Positions 24,677-36,079 are shown, numbered from the stretch's first letter. The stretch: DNA of 64,000 nucleotides from Paragonimus westermani (GCA_008508345.1 QNGE01000282.1:1-64000), one strand, 5' to 3'. The notes: generated from the letters alone by a model not told the origin. Made by a program: numbers and translations.

Positions 24677-26127
24677 CGACTTGACGCAGCTGATACTAAC
24701 TTTGAAAAAGGTGGCGCTTAGTACTCATCGATCATACTAAGACGGCTAACAACTTTATGAACGTGCATCCAACGTGCATATGTAAACTAAAGTAAATTTA
24801 AGTTCATATTTTCCATCTCTCAAAAATTATCTGCGGAAATCAGAACTGATTCTGTGAGGTTGCCAAGCAACACGGTTCCAAAGCAAGATTGACTCACTTT
24901 GATTGCGGTGGTAGCAAAAAGCAGGTACCAAAAGTGACAGCGACCGTTCAAACTATTTCGGAAACTGGAAACTTGCATCAATGTATTTGAACGGTTAGAT
25001 CTCTTTCTAGAGTTGAGCCCATCGATCTACGTGACTGTCACAGGGATGTCAGCCGTACCTTCATTTCGCCCACGTCAATTACTTGTCTGATATAGCGTTA
25101 TCCCTTGGAGCTCAAAGCCAGTGAAAACATGCAGAATTTCAAACTCATCAGCGACACACTTATGACGCTTTTCGCTCGCGGTTGTCTTGAGCACGAGCAT
25201 ATGTACAGCTAACCGACGGTTACGTTCGTTATCAAACAGAGTTCCACTTTTGAACTGGTTGTTCACAGCATTAGATAAAAATCGAATGAATGAATCTGCT
25301 GAGATCATGCTTATTCCTCAATCAGGACGACAACTTGTAGTCGGCTGTTTCAATGTAAGCGATGGTTCCCGGTGGTTGTTCTCCCACCGTTTCTGCTAGG
25401 ATATTGGCTGTATTAATGCAGAGACTGTGAAGAGTGCGCCATTCGGTATTACGTACACTGAAGTGACAAGTTCTGAGGCACTGTCGACCTAACTAACGGG
25501 GCGTAGACTACTTTGTGAAGTGATCTAGTGAATCAGTCAGTACAGAATACATTTCACGGTTCCTAAGTGCGAGGTGTTTTGTCAGATCTGGTGTAACCTT
25601 TTTTTGATATTCTGGATCGCAAATGGTTTGCCTTGGAGAGTGGGTATTGTCGCTTACTTCATTTCACCACCTCGTTATCTTGCAACAGTCCGATAAAGAA
25701 TTAGCCAAAATAACGAATGCTAGGTTTGCCTTCAGCACCTTGCTCTCCGAGGACTTCCAAAACGTCTGGCTGTTGTTGAATGGGTGAGCATACACCGTCT
25801 GCGTCCGAACGTTTTCAATCTTTGCGTTGCAGTTCGGTTATATGGAATTGTCACAAACGCTTAATGTATACGCTAACCAACCTGGATAGCAGAGTTTCAG
25901 CCAACAGATGGTTTTCGATCAATTCTCTTCTTTGCTTGGTATAATTATATTAAGTGACGGGTTAGAATGTTATCGATCAAAAATTAATGAGGAGAGTGTG
26001 GTTGGATAAAGAACAATATTTCACTGTGGTTAGGACCACAAACGAAGTCGGTCCTAGTCGGTCAGTGTTAGTCAGACTGGGACAGTTGGACGGGAACAAA
26101 CTGATTTGCGGGTTGGGCGGCCGCGTT

Positions 26128-26460
26128 AGGTCGAGGAAGCGTCGAGGTTCGAACGAATTGTTTATGCGCACACAGATCCGGGCGACGTAGTCGGATTGCG
26201 ACCACATCAGCTATCGACAGGATGTGGCATTTGACCTTTCGCGACAATGTGACCAGGACCCGATAGATGGTACGGATAGCCGTCCTCGTGTCTGTGTGAT
26301 TAAAATCGATCATATGGACCCGAATGGTTAAACTGATGCGTTTTGTTGTCCCAAAGTGAAGTCAAGCAGGGCAGCGTCCACGGATCCTCTCAGATAAACG
26401 CCTAATAATGCGAACTATGCAGGCTGAACCACAGGAACAGTTAAATGAATAGATCAAAAA
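26128..26460 (-). pseudogene. GIY-YIG endonuclease of PLE copy C (broken)
   Basis: Reads YSFNCSCGSACIVRIIRRLS at about 26452-26393, keeping the CxC pair but with the YIGRT motif changed to CIVRI. A stop follows ERIRGRCPA. The frame is then resumed in the ORF from 26313, with AFR-like TAIRTIYRV, then SIADVVAIRLRRPDLCAHK and the family-typical LPxP ending at about 26128. The catalytic Y and G of YIG are substituted, so no activity is expected. Confidence 0.8.
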
Positions 26461-26639
26461 AGTGATAACATTGTTAGACATGTTTTCCCTCATATTCAGT
26501 GGAGCCGCTCGTTTTCAGTGAAGGTTGACAATAGAGGTAGCAGCGTAATAAGTCTTGTTGATGACATTGCCGAGTGGACGTAATGTCAACTCTGCTGCTG
26601 CGTCACCAATGAATGGTAATGATAAGTAGACGTTCTTCT

Positions 26640-27348
26640 TATCGGCAATGTCCACTAATGTGGTTGTCTGTTGCGCATTTTGCTGTTGGTAAACTTCTGT
26701 GGGTAGAAGTTAGTACTAAGAGTCTTTCGTAAATTCTTTAGTTCCTCCTTTGTCGTGTCATCTGTATCGATCCTCTTTGTTCTGTTCTTCAGGTAACGTA
26801 TCAGACCACGGTTGAGACAAATCGGTACGTAGTTATTGAAGTGCAGGTATTGGCTAGTCCATGTTTTCTTCCTAACTACACTGCTCTCTAGTGAACCATC
26901 TGGTCTGCGTGCTAGCGCCACGTCAAGAAAGGACATTCGCCGGTTAATTTCCTTCTTCAGAGTGAGTTTATTGTTAGTATGAGCCTTCTTACAAATATCT
27001 AGTAGTTTCTGTGTGCTTTTTAACTAGTCTGCTGCGTAGAGGATATTGCCTACGTATCTTTGTTTCTTTAATCACATCATTCAACTTGTCGTTTTCTGGC
27101 ATGCTCATGAAGATTCCGGTAAGACCTAGTCCCAGCGGAGAGACCATAGCAACACCATCAATTGGACGAAATAGCTTGCCGTTAAACTGAAACCGAATAT
27201 TGCTTGTGCAGAGCAATAATAATTCTTCAAGATCTTCTGTAGGCAGCCCAACGTTAAATAGACGGTTCTCGATATATTCACATAAAAAGTTAAGGGTTTC
27301 TGTCAATGACACGTTAGTACAGAACGACGAGACATCAACAGATAACAT
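26640..27348 (-). pseudogene. Reverse transcriptase domain of PLE copy C (broken)
   Basis: Two open pieces cover most of the RT. The first (27348-26989) holds motif A (SVDVSSFCTNVSL) and motif B (DGVAMVSPLGLGL). The second (26936-26655) holds the post-palm region (KKTWTSQYLHFNNYVPICLN, then LRKTLSTNFYPQKF). Between them, in a third frame near 27055-27030, lies the motif C remnant YVGN. PLE RTs are related to telomerase and usually end motif C in YxDD, so the second and key aspartate is lost here. The missing N-terminal part and two frameshifts confirm a pseudogene. Confidence 0.85.
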
Positions 27349-27562
27349 TTTCTTGTCCGTTACTTTGAGGCATGCAGAAGTTGTTAGCGTTACGAAGTCC
27401 TACATTCAACGATTCGGTGCTAAAACTGTGGTAAGCTGGGCATAAGTCGAGACATGGGGCACACGTAGACATGTATACGAAAGACTCTTTTGCAATCGAA
27501 ATACGGACTACCACGTGCGAAATAGAAGTGTCCGTGTAACACTCCCTTTGTATATTATTCAA

Positions 27563-28930
27563 AGTCCTATTATACAGTGTAGCTGAATCTATCCCTATTT
27601 GGTATTTTTCGAACTAGCTATGCCCATCATTACGGTTTAAGGTATTTCCCAGCTCAACAAATCCAGATAAGCGAAAACAACCGTTCGAATGAGACCAAGC
27701 AATAATCCTAGTGAGACAACGTCTGTAAATATCACAAACCTACGTCACTCCACAGCCTCAAATCAACTGGATTCGATATATACATTCTCAGAGCCAAGTA
27801 TTACTTAAGAGTCAGTTTGTGTTCCTGGTTGGTGCGGCGCTGATCAACCGATGAAAGCATGCCACACTTGAAACTGGGAATTTTCTAAAATGCCTAATCC
27901 CTATTTATATTGAGATAGAGACGTATAACAACGAAGCATTGAAAAGAATCGAGTTAATCAGTAGATTCCAGGAAGGCGTTTACTGTTGTCTCTGAAACAT
28001 AAAAACAACTCTTTTGTTTGTATAGAAACAAATAGTAATGGGTCTGTCATCCCCGTGATAATACGTTACAGAAAGTTACCATTCAGTCCTGTTCTGAAAC
28101 ACTGTTTCTCACACATTATTCATTGTAGGATCCGATTCAAATTTCACTGCCAGTAGAATAACGCATGACGATCGGACACGTATTTTGCTGCATTTGCGGT
28201 TGAGCAGTTGATTGAAGCCTAACAACTCAGTGTTATACAATCTTCCTTCCAAATAACCGTCGTCTCCATCCATTATCGTCGAATTTCGCTGCAGTCATAT
28301 GACCCGTCCATTATCGGAACTTAGTAATGAATAAGAGCTCCAAGGACTCCTTCATAGATGCCCACAAATTTTCTTGTCTTTATCTAATTTCAGGTAAGCA
28401 AACTGAAAGAGTCGACTAAATGCTATTTAAGAACAAAACCTTACACGACGTTCATGGTGTTCTTCAAACGGTGTCTCCGTCAGAAATGGAGCATTCCAGT
28501 TACAAAATTCCTGTTAATAAATTCCTAGCAAGTTTTGCCACAACTATGGCTTTTCGCACACAAATGGGTCAAGAGAAATGTTCATAGAGAATACCGGATT
28601 AAGTAAATCCCTTATGCTGGCCGAACTGAGGATTTCATGTTGAATAATTTCAAGCAGTGATCCATCTTTTCGGGCATTTATACAGCTCGGCGAATCGCAC
28701 GATCCTTCCGCATGTAATTGTGGCTAACCGCTTTCTAAAGTCAAGAAGACGGTTGACCTATAATAATTTGTTATCTAGCCAGATATGCACGTGGTATGTC
28801 ATTCGTGAAAATTGTTGGTTCCGACTGATAACGAAGGTAAATAAACAGACTCATCACGAGGATCAGTCACCATGAGGAGTTGGGTAGGTAAGCGGGTGAT
28901 AAAGTGGGAGTCCTAAGTCCCTATAATGGC
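27563..28930. other. No recognisable gene
   Basis: AT-rich sequence above PLE copy C. One short + frame (28657-28875) is unrecognised. No 5' PLE sequence was identified here, so copy C appears truncated at about 27560. Confidence 0.5.
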
Positions 28931-29012
28931 TTCTTAACTCAGTTGATAAGGCAACTGACATGTTTGGGCATGCTGAATCTGTCACCAGCTGGAGTCCCGT
29001 ATGAGTTGACCA
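28931..29012 (+). ncRNA. tRNA-derived (SINE-like) element
   Basis: An A-box-like TTAACTCAGTTGATAAGGC at about 28943 corresponds to the tRNA D-arm consensus TTAGCTCAGTTGG. A B-box-like CAGCTGGAGTCCCGT at about 28987-29001 corresponds to GGTTCGAGTCCC with the TTC altered. The distance between boxes suits a tRNA-type promoter. The T arm cannot close well, so this is a relic or SINE head rather than a working tRNA gene. Confidence 0.45.
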
Positions 29013-29998
29013 TTTATTTAAATTCAATTGTCTGTATTGTCAATTCACCTCAAGTGTTTCCTAATCCTCATTAGCCTAAGCACCAAGAAAAACTGTGAAG
29101 CTTTTTGAGTTTTTCACAGAGTAATTGTAAGTAAACCTCCGTATTATTCTTTCATATGTCTTGGGAAAGATCGAACTTTCTGTCAGGTTATCGTTTAACT
29201 CTAGCGCCAGAAAACCCGTGATATGAACAACTTCAACATCACCAAACGCATACGTGTAATCGCATACCAGGAGTACTTGTTACCTTGTTTAACACCAGCG
29301 TTCACTTTCCCCAATCAACTATTTTTAGCTAAACGTTTTTTAGTTAAACACGTATGACTTTAGGCTAATTTGGTTTGTGTAGTGCTCATTGATTTTTTCA
29401 ACTCGAGTACATTTTCCCTCCTGTTTGAAAACAATTCACTTTCCTTATTTCCAGTTATAATGAGCTCAGTTAAACACCCCACTGATAAATTCACTGAAGA
29501 TGATTGAACACTCGATTTTTCATCGTCCCACGCAATACAGCAGATTCGTGCACTAGCAATCAATGCTCATTATTATGCACTGAAACTAACTGAATAGCCC
29601 AATCTTTTGAGCATTCTATCTCACACTTTCCCTTGAATTAAGCGATTATTATTCAAGCATTCCTCGGATAATCCTCAGAGTAGGTGGGTACATAATTTAT
29701 CTCTTCCACTCGTTGATGATTATTATAGCGAAAAGCAAAATCAACATCACGATTGTGGATAATACAACAAACAAACTCTGTTTTGCGATGTCATGCCGAA
29801 AATATTTGAAGATATGTGGAATTCACAAGTCAGATTTATGATTCATACCACAGTGTCAAGAAATGCCAGGACTTACAGTAGGCTGAACATGGTTATAGGT
29901 TTTATTGAATTAACTACAAAAATGCTCAGGCGGAAACACCACTAGTGTAAATAATTACGAGGTAAACATTCGATAAACTATTTTGGTTTTCCCGTCAG

Positions 29999-30233
29999 CC
30001 AATTTAGAGACATTGTTGTAATGCAAACCCACCGAGAAATTCAACTGCAACAATCCCAGCAGCAAATCCTGTTGGCTGCCTGGTTAGTTCTTGAAAATCA
30101 GTACCGTGAATTAGTCCACAGACACGTTCTGCCTTTCGGTGAAGTTAAAATAAGAAAAAACGGCCAATCTGGATCACATGGATTACATTTGTCATGTGTT
30201 ATGCAATTGATTACTACTAATCTATTGGGACAG
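29999..30233 (+). CDS. Candidate internal exon, unknown protein
   Basis: A 235-nt stretch between a good acceptor (TTTTGGTTTTCCCGTCAG, ending 29998) and a plausible donor (CAG then GTTAAG, intron from 30234). The frame is open through both sites: one base, then 78 codons. It encodes a Gln-rich helical segment (EIQLQQSQQQILLAAWLVLE), then HRHVLPFGEVKIRKN and LSCVMQLITTNLL. The amphipathic start could be coiled coil. No family is recognised. The minus strand is also open over part of this region (30340-30098), so a chance frame is possible. Confidence 0.35.
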
Positions 30234-30780
30234 GTTAAGCCTGTTGAAAGAATCAAACGAACGATCGATATATTAATACGCTGGTTCATAATACTTCTCT
30301 CTGAGGGTTGATCTGCTGCGAACTCTTCAAGTTTTTCCAAATGATATGAACATGTTCTTGATCACCTTGGTTTTGTTTTAAGTGTTTCATATGACCAAGT
30401 GTTTTCCAACCCGCGTGAGATAATTAGATCAGGATGAGTTACTCTTCTTTCAAAGCAAAGCACGCTTCAAATTAGATTGTTGCTTCTATACTACACCTGT
30501 TTTGCGTTACGCATTTTCTTGGATTTCTAATTGAATGTCAATAAGCAGATGTATTACCAACATTCCAAATGCTGATTGATTTCTATATTTTTTCAGGCGA
30601 CTCACTATGGTTATTGAATAAAATCGCTATGAGCATCATTTCTCCCAAGAGTTTCTGAGGTATGCCTTACATACAGAGTTCTAGTTATTTAAACCAGTAA
30701 GACTGTGTGAGCACTAGTCCCAAAAGGTCTAGAAATCTGTGGGAGAAATCCCATAAGATCAGAAGTAACAATGTGATGAA

Positions 30781-31440
30781 TAACTGCTTTTGATAATTCT
30801 TTTCCAAGTCAATACAATAAGATAGGTCTAATCAAGACGTCATAAGACAAACTGCAAAAACAGAGGGTGACTTTTAACGAATGACATTAGGGGCTACTAC
30901 TAGACTCCACACAATAATTGGTTAGGCACAGACCGGACGTTGGCTGGGCGTTATGTCATACGGTCACGGTCAAAAGTTTGTGTGTGGTTAGACTGGGTGT
31001 GATTGATCTGTGGCCATGGAAGTTGCAAGGACTGGACAAGCTACTTTTGACAGCACGGGCTAGGGTTGTGTAATTTGATTGCAATCGATTCGGCGGTCGC
31101 CAGAATGTGCTAATGAACTATTTTTGGTTGAGCGTTGGCCACTATGTAGGTAACTCGGGATGATTTGTTGACGTCTATGTGATGGTTGTTGTCAGCCAGA
31201 TGTGCAACAATGGCGCTGACTTACGGCCACCGGTTCCGATCCAAGCTGGATGATGTTTTTCATCCTTTTTGACAAGCGCCTAGTGAAATGACGAGCATAT
31301 TCTGCAGTACACCAACAGCATGAAAATGATAGCTAGTCTTTCAGACTCAGTCTTGACATCGACACTGTTGTGAACCAACTTCTTAAGGTTGCCACTGGGA
31401 AGGTAGGTTTAAGAGACCGGTGCATGTACCGGTTGAACCA
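30781..31440. repeat. Left arm of 660-bp inverted repeat
   Basis: Partner of 31970-32629. Sample matched blocks are CTGCAAAAACAGAGGGTGAC (left) with the complement of GTCACCCTCTGTTTTTGCAG (right), and AAGAGACCGGTGCATGTACC with GGTACATGCACCGGTCTCTT. Mismatches seen: 31435 against 31975, and two in the outer 15 bp. Outward of 30781 the similarity fades over about 25 bp rather than stopping sharply. Confidence 0.9.
31008..31335 (-). pseudogene. GIY-YIG endonuclease of PLE copy D, left arm (mirror copy)
   Basis: This is the reverse complement of the right-arm nuclease, with the same substitutions and stops. It is contiguous on the minus strand with the linker and RT remnants in the spacer, so the left copy is the longer of the two. 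Confidence 0.8.
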
Positions 31441-31969
31441 ATCCGCTAAAGCACCTTCAAACGGGAGTTCTATTAATACAGTCTTCTTTACAGCTGTGGG
31501 CATTACTTCACGCAGGATGTTGGCCTTCATACTAAAGTTGATTAATTAGTCCGGATAACAGTTTTCCCTTCGATAGATTTTCAACCGTTCCCAGTTCCCG
31601 CCCCACTGCCTCATCTGAACAAATCTTCCTCGCTCTAATTGTCAAACATTGAGCTAGATTTCGTTTCTGTTTGAGGAGCACGTAACTGTTGGAGTTTGTG
31701 ATTTGATCTGTCCATAAGAGTTTACGATATACCGACCTACTCAGTGTACCGTCTTGACGTATGGTCACTTTGACATCTAAGAAATGGAACTCGTTGTTAG
31801 ATTCCTCTTCTGAGGTAAAGCTCAGTGTTGCAATAAAAACCCGAAGGATGGTTTTTAGCTCAACGTTGGACTCTATAACAACAAATATGTCGTCAACTTA
31901 TTGGCAGTACATGCAGATACTCGAAATTTCCGATTGAAGTTGGGATTCTAATTCACCTATGAATACGTC
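31333..31969 (-). pseudogene. RT palm end, thumb and linker of PLE copy D (broken)
   Basis: Minus-strand reading from the spacer: DVFIGELESQLQSEI, then CMYCQ, a stop, and VDDIFVVIESN. This is RT motif C with the tyrosine codon now a stop immediately before VDD. The frame continues as EFHFLDVKVTIRQDGTLSRS and VYRKLLWTDQ to a stop near 31532. A shifted frame (31530-31333) holds the linker, with LIELPFEGALADWFNRYMHR and TFPVATLRSWFTTVSMSRLS, then LKD and a stop. RT motifs A and B are missing. The retained sequence starts at the spacer/right-arm junction (31969), so the element is truncated exactly at that breakpoint. Confidence 0.85.
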
Positions 31970-32629
31970 TGGTTTAACCGGTACATGCACCGGTCTCTTA
32001 AACCTACCTTCCCAGTGGCAACCTTAAGAAGTTGGTTCACAACAGTGTCGATGTCAAGACTGAGTCTGAAAGACTAGCTATCATTTTCATGCTGTTGGTG
32101 TACTGCAGAATATGCTCGTCATTTCACTAGGCGCTTGTCAAAAAGGATGAAAAACATCATCCAGCTTGGATCGGAACCGGTGGCCGTAAGTCAGCGCCAT
32201 TGTTGCACATCTGGCTGACAACAACCATCACATAGACGTCAACAAATCATCCCGAGTTACCTACATAGTGGCCAACGCTCAACCAAAAATAGTTCATTAG
32301 CACATTCTGGCGACCGCCGAATCGATTGCAATCAAATTACACAACCCTAGCCCGTGCTGTCAAAAGTAGCTTGTCCAGTCCTTGCAACTTCCATGGCCAC
32401 AGATCAATCACACCCAGTCTAACCACACACAAACTTTTGACCGTGACCGTATGACATAACGCCCAGCCAACGTCCGGTCTGTGCCTAACCAATTATTGTG
32501 TGGAGTCTAGTAGTAGCCCCTAATGTCATTCGTTAAAAGTCACCCTCTGTTTTTGCAGTTTGTCTTATGACGTCTTGATTAGACCTATCTTATTGTATTG
32601 ACTTGGAAAAGAACTATCAAAAGCAATTA
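31970..32629. repeat. Right arm of 660-bp inverted repeat
   Basis: Partner of 30781-31440. The arm starts within the linker coding region and ends in the non-coding 3' tail about 230 bp after the LPWP-coding end of the nuclease. The 3' tail holds no recognisable gene. Confidence 0.9.
32075..32402 (+). pseudogene. GIY-YIG endonuclease of PLE copy D, right arm
   Basis: Plus-strand reading: LSFSCCWCTAEYARHFTRRL then SKRMKNII, corresponding to the Y-x-F-x-C-x-C-G-x-x-Y-I-G-R-T core of PLE nucleases with YIGRT changed to YARHF. A frame change follows, then SAIVAHLADNNHHIDVNKSS, ILATAESIAIKLHNPSPCC and the family ending LVQSLQLPWP. Stops interrupt it (for example between VH and HIL, and after CCQK). 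Several PLE copies in this window share the LPW-type ending. The mirror copy lies at about 31008-31335. Confidence 0.8.
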
Positions 32630-34962
32630 CCCACCACATCTTTACAAATCTCTCCGGAAGCCAAACAACATCCGAACAGTTTGTCTAAATTATGGTTCTT
32701 ATATACAGTCGTGTTTCTTTGTAGATATATTGTTTGGTATGCTGCGCAATGGCAGGTGAAATTCTTCAAGGAAAACGTGAACCGCTCTAGACGCAAAGGT
32801 GAGTTTTAAAATTCCAGAAGGCAAACTCACTTTTATCTAGTTTAATCACGTTTTGGTTGTATCAGTAATATCCAGGTTGATAAACATTTTGCTCTTTCTC
32901 ACGATTCTTTTATATTGACGCTATATCTGGCTAGCTGTCAAAATCCAAACGTGTCTCCTGTTTAATCTGTCAAACAATTTTATGCTGAAGACATATCAGA
33001 TAGATAACGATGTACACAGTTCATGGGTTCTCAAGTATCACAATGAGAATTGATTTATTTCATTATAGCAGATAGTGAAACCAGCACAACTCTACTGAAC
33101 GGACTAATCGTTTAAACGAATTAAGTATGTCAAATGATACTGGGATGAATATGACGCATTTATCCCCATAGTAAATAGCAAATTAAATTAGTAGATAGAG
33201 GCTGTCTTGTTCAGGAGTCTAACCTACTCCGTTTATTTTCCGTACATAAGTAAAAGTGTTTACGGCATCGCTCATTGTCTATCGGAAGGTACAACGAAAT
33301 TTGTACTGACGCTTTCTTCCATTTGATTGGAAATTTTTGTGATGATTTATTTCATTTAGTCCACTTTGGCGCTGACAAACGTTTGTCACGTCAGTTACCT
33401 GGGCGATCAAATTATGCTTTAAACAATGATTACTCGATTTTAACTCATTAATGTAATCGCAGAAATAAACTAACTTCAAAACGTGAGACTTGCGTAGACT
33501 AATTTCACACGTATATTAACTTACAGCAAAGTATACGTAGCAGGTAATATGAGTTCAAGATAGGTAACCGCACACTTTTGAAAGCCAATGATTATTCAAA
33601 ATGGAAGTTTGCTTAAATGTCTGCTTTCCATTGCCCTTTATTATTTTTTATAATTCCGCTAAGTGGCGTTTGAGAAATATTTTATCAGTGTGCCGTACAT
33701 TTTTTTCGCCAGTTTAGCAATAGACCGCCGTCCAGCCACACATATTAACAAGAACCAATGCTTTAACAGACAATTTTCGATTTGTTCCACAGGATTTTTT
33801 GGGGTTCAGGCCAATATTTTATTCTGGCTAATCCAGCAACATTGTCCAAAAGCATGACGTATAGAATTCGACACTGTGTATCACGTTGTTGATATTTTAG
33901 GAATTTACACTCACATCGTGCATTTGAAAAATGAAGATAGATCTTGAAATTTACTGCAATATCTATACAACCTATACACTTCATTTGTTACAAAACATTT
34001 TCTTGTTTCTTCCCGACTAAAGCTTCTCCAGACTGTTATCGCGCTGCTGCTGTGTTCTGGAAAGTTAAGTATTGTTGGTGTGTTTGAAATAGAAGAAATT
34101 AACACGATCATCCATGCAGTAAATTCAAGTTTACCCTTTTTAAATTACTGAATGCAACATTATTCATAAAGTCACTTTGCACAGCGTTAAAATCCTTGTT
34201 CAGTCAACGTTCAGTAGGTATTTCTCACAGAGGACATATCGCTCAGTCATATTTACATTAAGCGTGGTACGTCCTACAACAGTTGCTGTTCCATTCTTAG
34301 ACACCAGCAGCTTCAGTGTCTCTCCAATCCAAAGTACTCGCTGCATTTTGAAATTAACATATACAGCCTTTCTCATCGTTTGTCTGAGATGTACGTAGTA
34401 GGCTAAGCCAACTGTATGTTGAAAACCCTTACTGTTTTGTTCAAGCTGTTGTAATACTATTCCATTGGTTGCCAGCCAGCTGGTTTTGTCAGATGCCTAT
34501 CTTTCGACTCGTCGACATTTGTAATATTGAAATACTGATAACTATCCTTTGATAATAACTGGATAGCATAGTTTTCCCACACGATGAGTAATATAGGAAA
34601 TGTGCTGACCATCGACCACATACTGCAAGTTAGGACTTACACGTGATCATTAGTTTTTTCTGAACAGACTGTATGCAGCTCGTAACAAACATCGTGCTTT
34701 GGGCTTGCAATTGGTAAAATGTTAAAAACATTCAGATCCAGTATTGTTCCTTCATGTACGAAGAAGAAACAAGAAATAAAAAATCTTACACGGCGAGTTC
34801 TCTTTATCCAGTTTTTGAGGACGGCAGGAAGCCATACGCTATGAGATACAAGCACATCGTTTATTTCCACCAGTCGATTACATAAAACACTCATGTGTGT
34901 AGGTTTGAAGCATGACGATAAACACCGTGATGTGAAGGAATATTGCATAGATGCAATCAGGG
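32630..34962. other. No recognisable gene
   Basis: Several 60- to 100-codon frames occur on both strands without domains. The longest, 34948-34637 minus (contains EINDVLVSHSVWLPAVLKNW), is protein-like but unsupported by splice signals. Confidence 0.45.
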
Positions 34963-35190
34963 TTAGGTAGACGGTTCGACTGCCATGACAACAAAATCGG
35001 TTGAGTCAGCACCTTTTACTGAAAGAGGGCCGGTGCACGACGCTTGATTAACAACCTTTCGGAAAGCGTCAACAACTTGGTTTTTTCCAAGTTGAACGTC
35101 ACTCACATTTGATCGCAGCCTTTTCAATCCGACAGAATGTCCAGCCAGCCTCTCCGGAAAAGAAGCAACAGACTCAAGTTTCGCTCTCAT
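34963..35190 (-). other. Open frame beside the tRNA-like element, unknown
   Basis: A 75-codon minus-strand frame (contains LGKNQVVDAFRKVVNQASCT, then GPLSVKGADSTDFVVMAVEP). Composition looks protein-like, but there is no recognised domain or clear splice signal. The opposite strand is also open (35109-35297). It could be a host exon or part of a repeat that includes the tRNA-like head. Confidence 0.2.
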
Positions 35191-35245
35191 TATGGCTCAT
35201 CGGTAGTGCAAATCTTTGCCAAGGCCGGAATTTGAGCTCCGGCCA
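35190..35245 (+). ncRNA. tRNA-like element with intact T-arm-like hairpin
   Basis: TATGGCTCATCGGTAGTGC (35191-35209) resembles the tRNA D-arm and A box (TAGCTCAGTGGTAGAGC). Fourteen bases later a 7-bp stem, GGCCGGA (35223-35229) with TCCGGCC (35238-35244), encloses ATTTGAGC, like an extended T arm with a B-box-like loop. The anticodon arm is reduced, so it cannot be a normal tRNA. A tRNA-derived SINE or tRNA pseudogene fits. Its stem is well preserved compared with the other tRNA-like elements here. Confidence 0.45.
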
Positions 35246-35251
35246 CGCTTT

Positions 35252-35287
35252 TCATGAGGCAACCCTGTTGACACTGTTGCCTCATGA
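35252..35287. repeat. Perfect 12-bp hairpin
   Basis: TCATGAGGCAAC (35252-35263) is perfectly complementary to GTTGCCTCATGA (35276-35287) across a 12-nt loop. It sits seven bases after the tRNA-like T-arm hairpin, giving two strong stems in tandem. Confidence 0.7.
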
Positions 35288-36079
35288 CATGCGTTGAGTC
35301 GATGTCTGCACTAGCCTCTTGAGGATTTGTCTCACCCTCATAAGTTTCGGCCAGTGAATATGAAACCTAACTCAAAGGATGTATAGTGCAGAAACGTATA
35401 GTCACTTTGCACACCACATATCTAACAGCTGACAAAATGTTTTATAGTAGAGTGTTTTGAGCAAACTAAGCGTACTTTTCCACGTCAACATGATGTTGCC
35501 TACACATTTTATGAAGTCCGAAAGTATCTTCTTGCTTCTTATCGCCATGATGCTTAAAAATAATCCGAATAGAAATATCCTTTTACACCACAGTGTTGAC
35601 CATAATTTACAGATCAGACAGTAAACCAACTTTGTCTCTTGAGGTTAGCGTATCTGTTTGTCAGGTTTCGGCTTGGCACACGACAAACCCGGCGTGAGGG
35701 AATGTTTGATGTTTGCAACAGATGTGTTGAATACTGGAAGTCAAAAACTTGAAGCGATGGTAACACCAGTTCTTAAAATAAAAAAACAACACAACATCAG
35801 GTGGCAATATTTTGTTCGACTGTCTCACTTATTCTTTGGACCCTAGTTGTTAATATGTAGGTCCACTGAGGATGACAGCAACAATAACTATTGATTTGGT
35901 GTTTCCTGATACAACCACGAACACATTTTGAATTCATCATAAGAGTCGGCCCTCCCAAGCTGTTGTTCTTCTCAGGGGTTTCCCAATAAGATTTCATATT
36001 TACTATGATTGTCATTGATCATTTTTCAAGCGACCAGCGCCTACTAAACGCATTTGTAAGGTAGACGCAACCAAAATCG

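Larger units (their letters stand above)
26068..27562 (-). mobile_element. Penelope-like element copy C (RT plus GIY-YIG), longest copy, decayed
   Basis: A minus-strand relic with the domain order RT, linker, GIY-YIG. RT: VDVSSFCTNVSL (motif A), ELLLLCTSNIRFQFNGKLF, then IDGVAMVSPLGLGLTGIFM (motif B). Motif C follows in another frame as QRYVGNILYAAD, then FLDVALARRPDGSLESSVVR. The linker is NVYLSLPFIGDAAAEL. The nuclease reads YSFNCSCGSACIVRIIRRLS, then ERIRG. The C-tail is LSIADVVAIRLRRPDLCAHK followed by QFVRTSTLPRP. Frameshifts fall near 27345 and 27045, with stops in the linker. The RT motif C is YVGN instead of YxDD, so this copy is inactive. The sequence above 27345 probably belongs to the RT N-terminal side but is poorly conserved. 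Confidence 0.9.
30781..32629. mobile_element. Penelope-like element copy D: palindrome of two head-to-head partial copies
   Basis: Two 660-bp arms, 30781-31440 and 31970-32629, are reverse complements of each other. Every position x pairs with 63410-x with no indel, and only three or four substitutions were found, all near the arm ends. The left arm plus the 529-bp spacer encode, on the minus strand, the end of the RT, the linker and the GIY-YIG nuclease, running outward to the left. The right arm repeats only linker, nuclease and 3' tail on the plus strand, running outward to the right. Both 3' ends therefore face outward. The near-identity implies recent origin or gene conversion between arms, although the reading frames are already broken. 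Confidence 0.9.

Noticed and set aside
29999..30233. Possible HOOK-like coiled-coil exon
   Set aside because: The Gln-rich helix recalls coiled-coil adaptors only in composition. No specific HOOK motif could be aligned, so it is listed only as an unknown exon.
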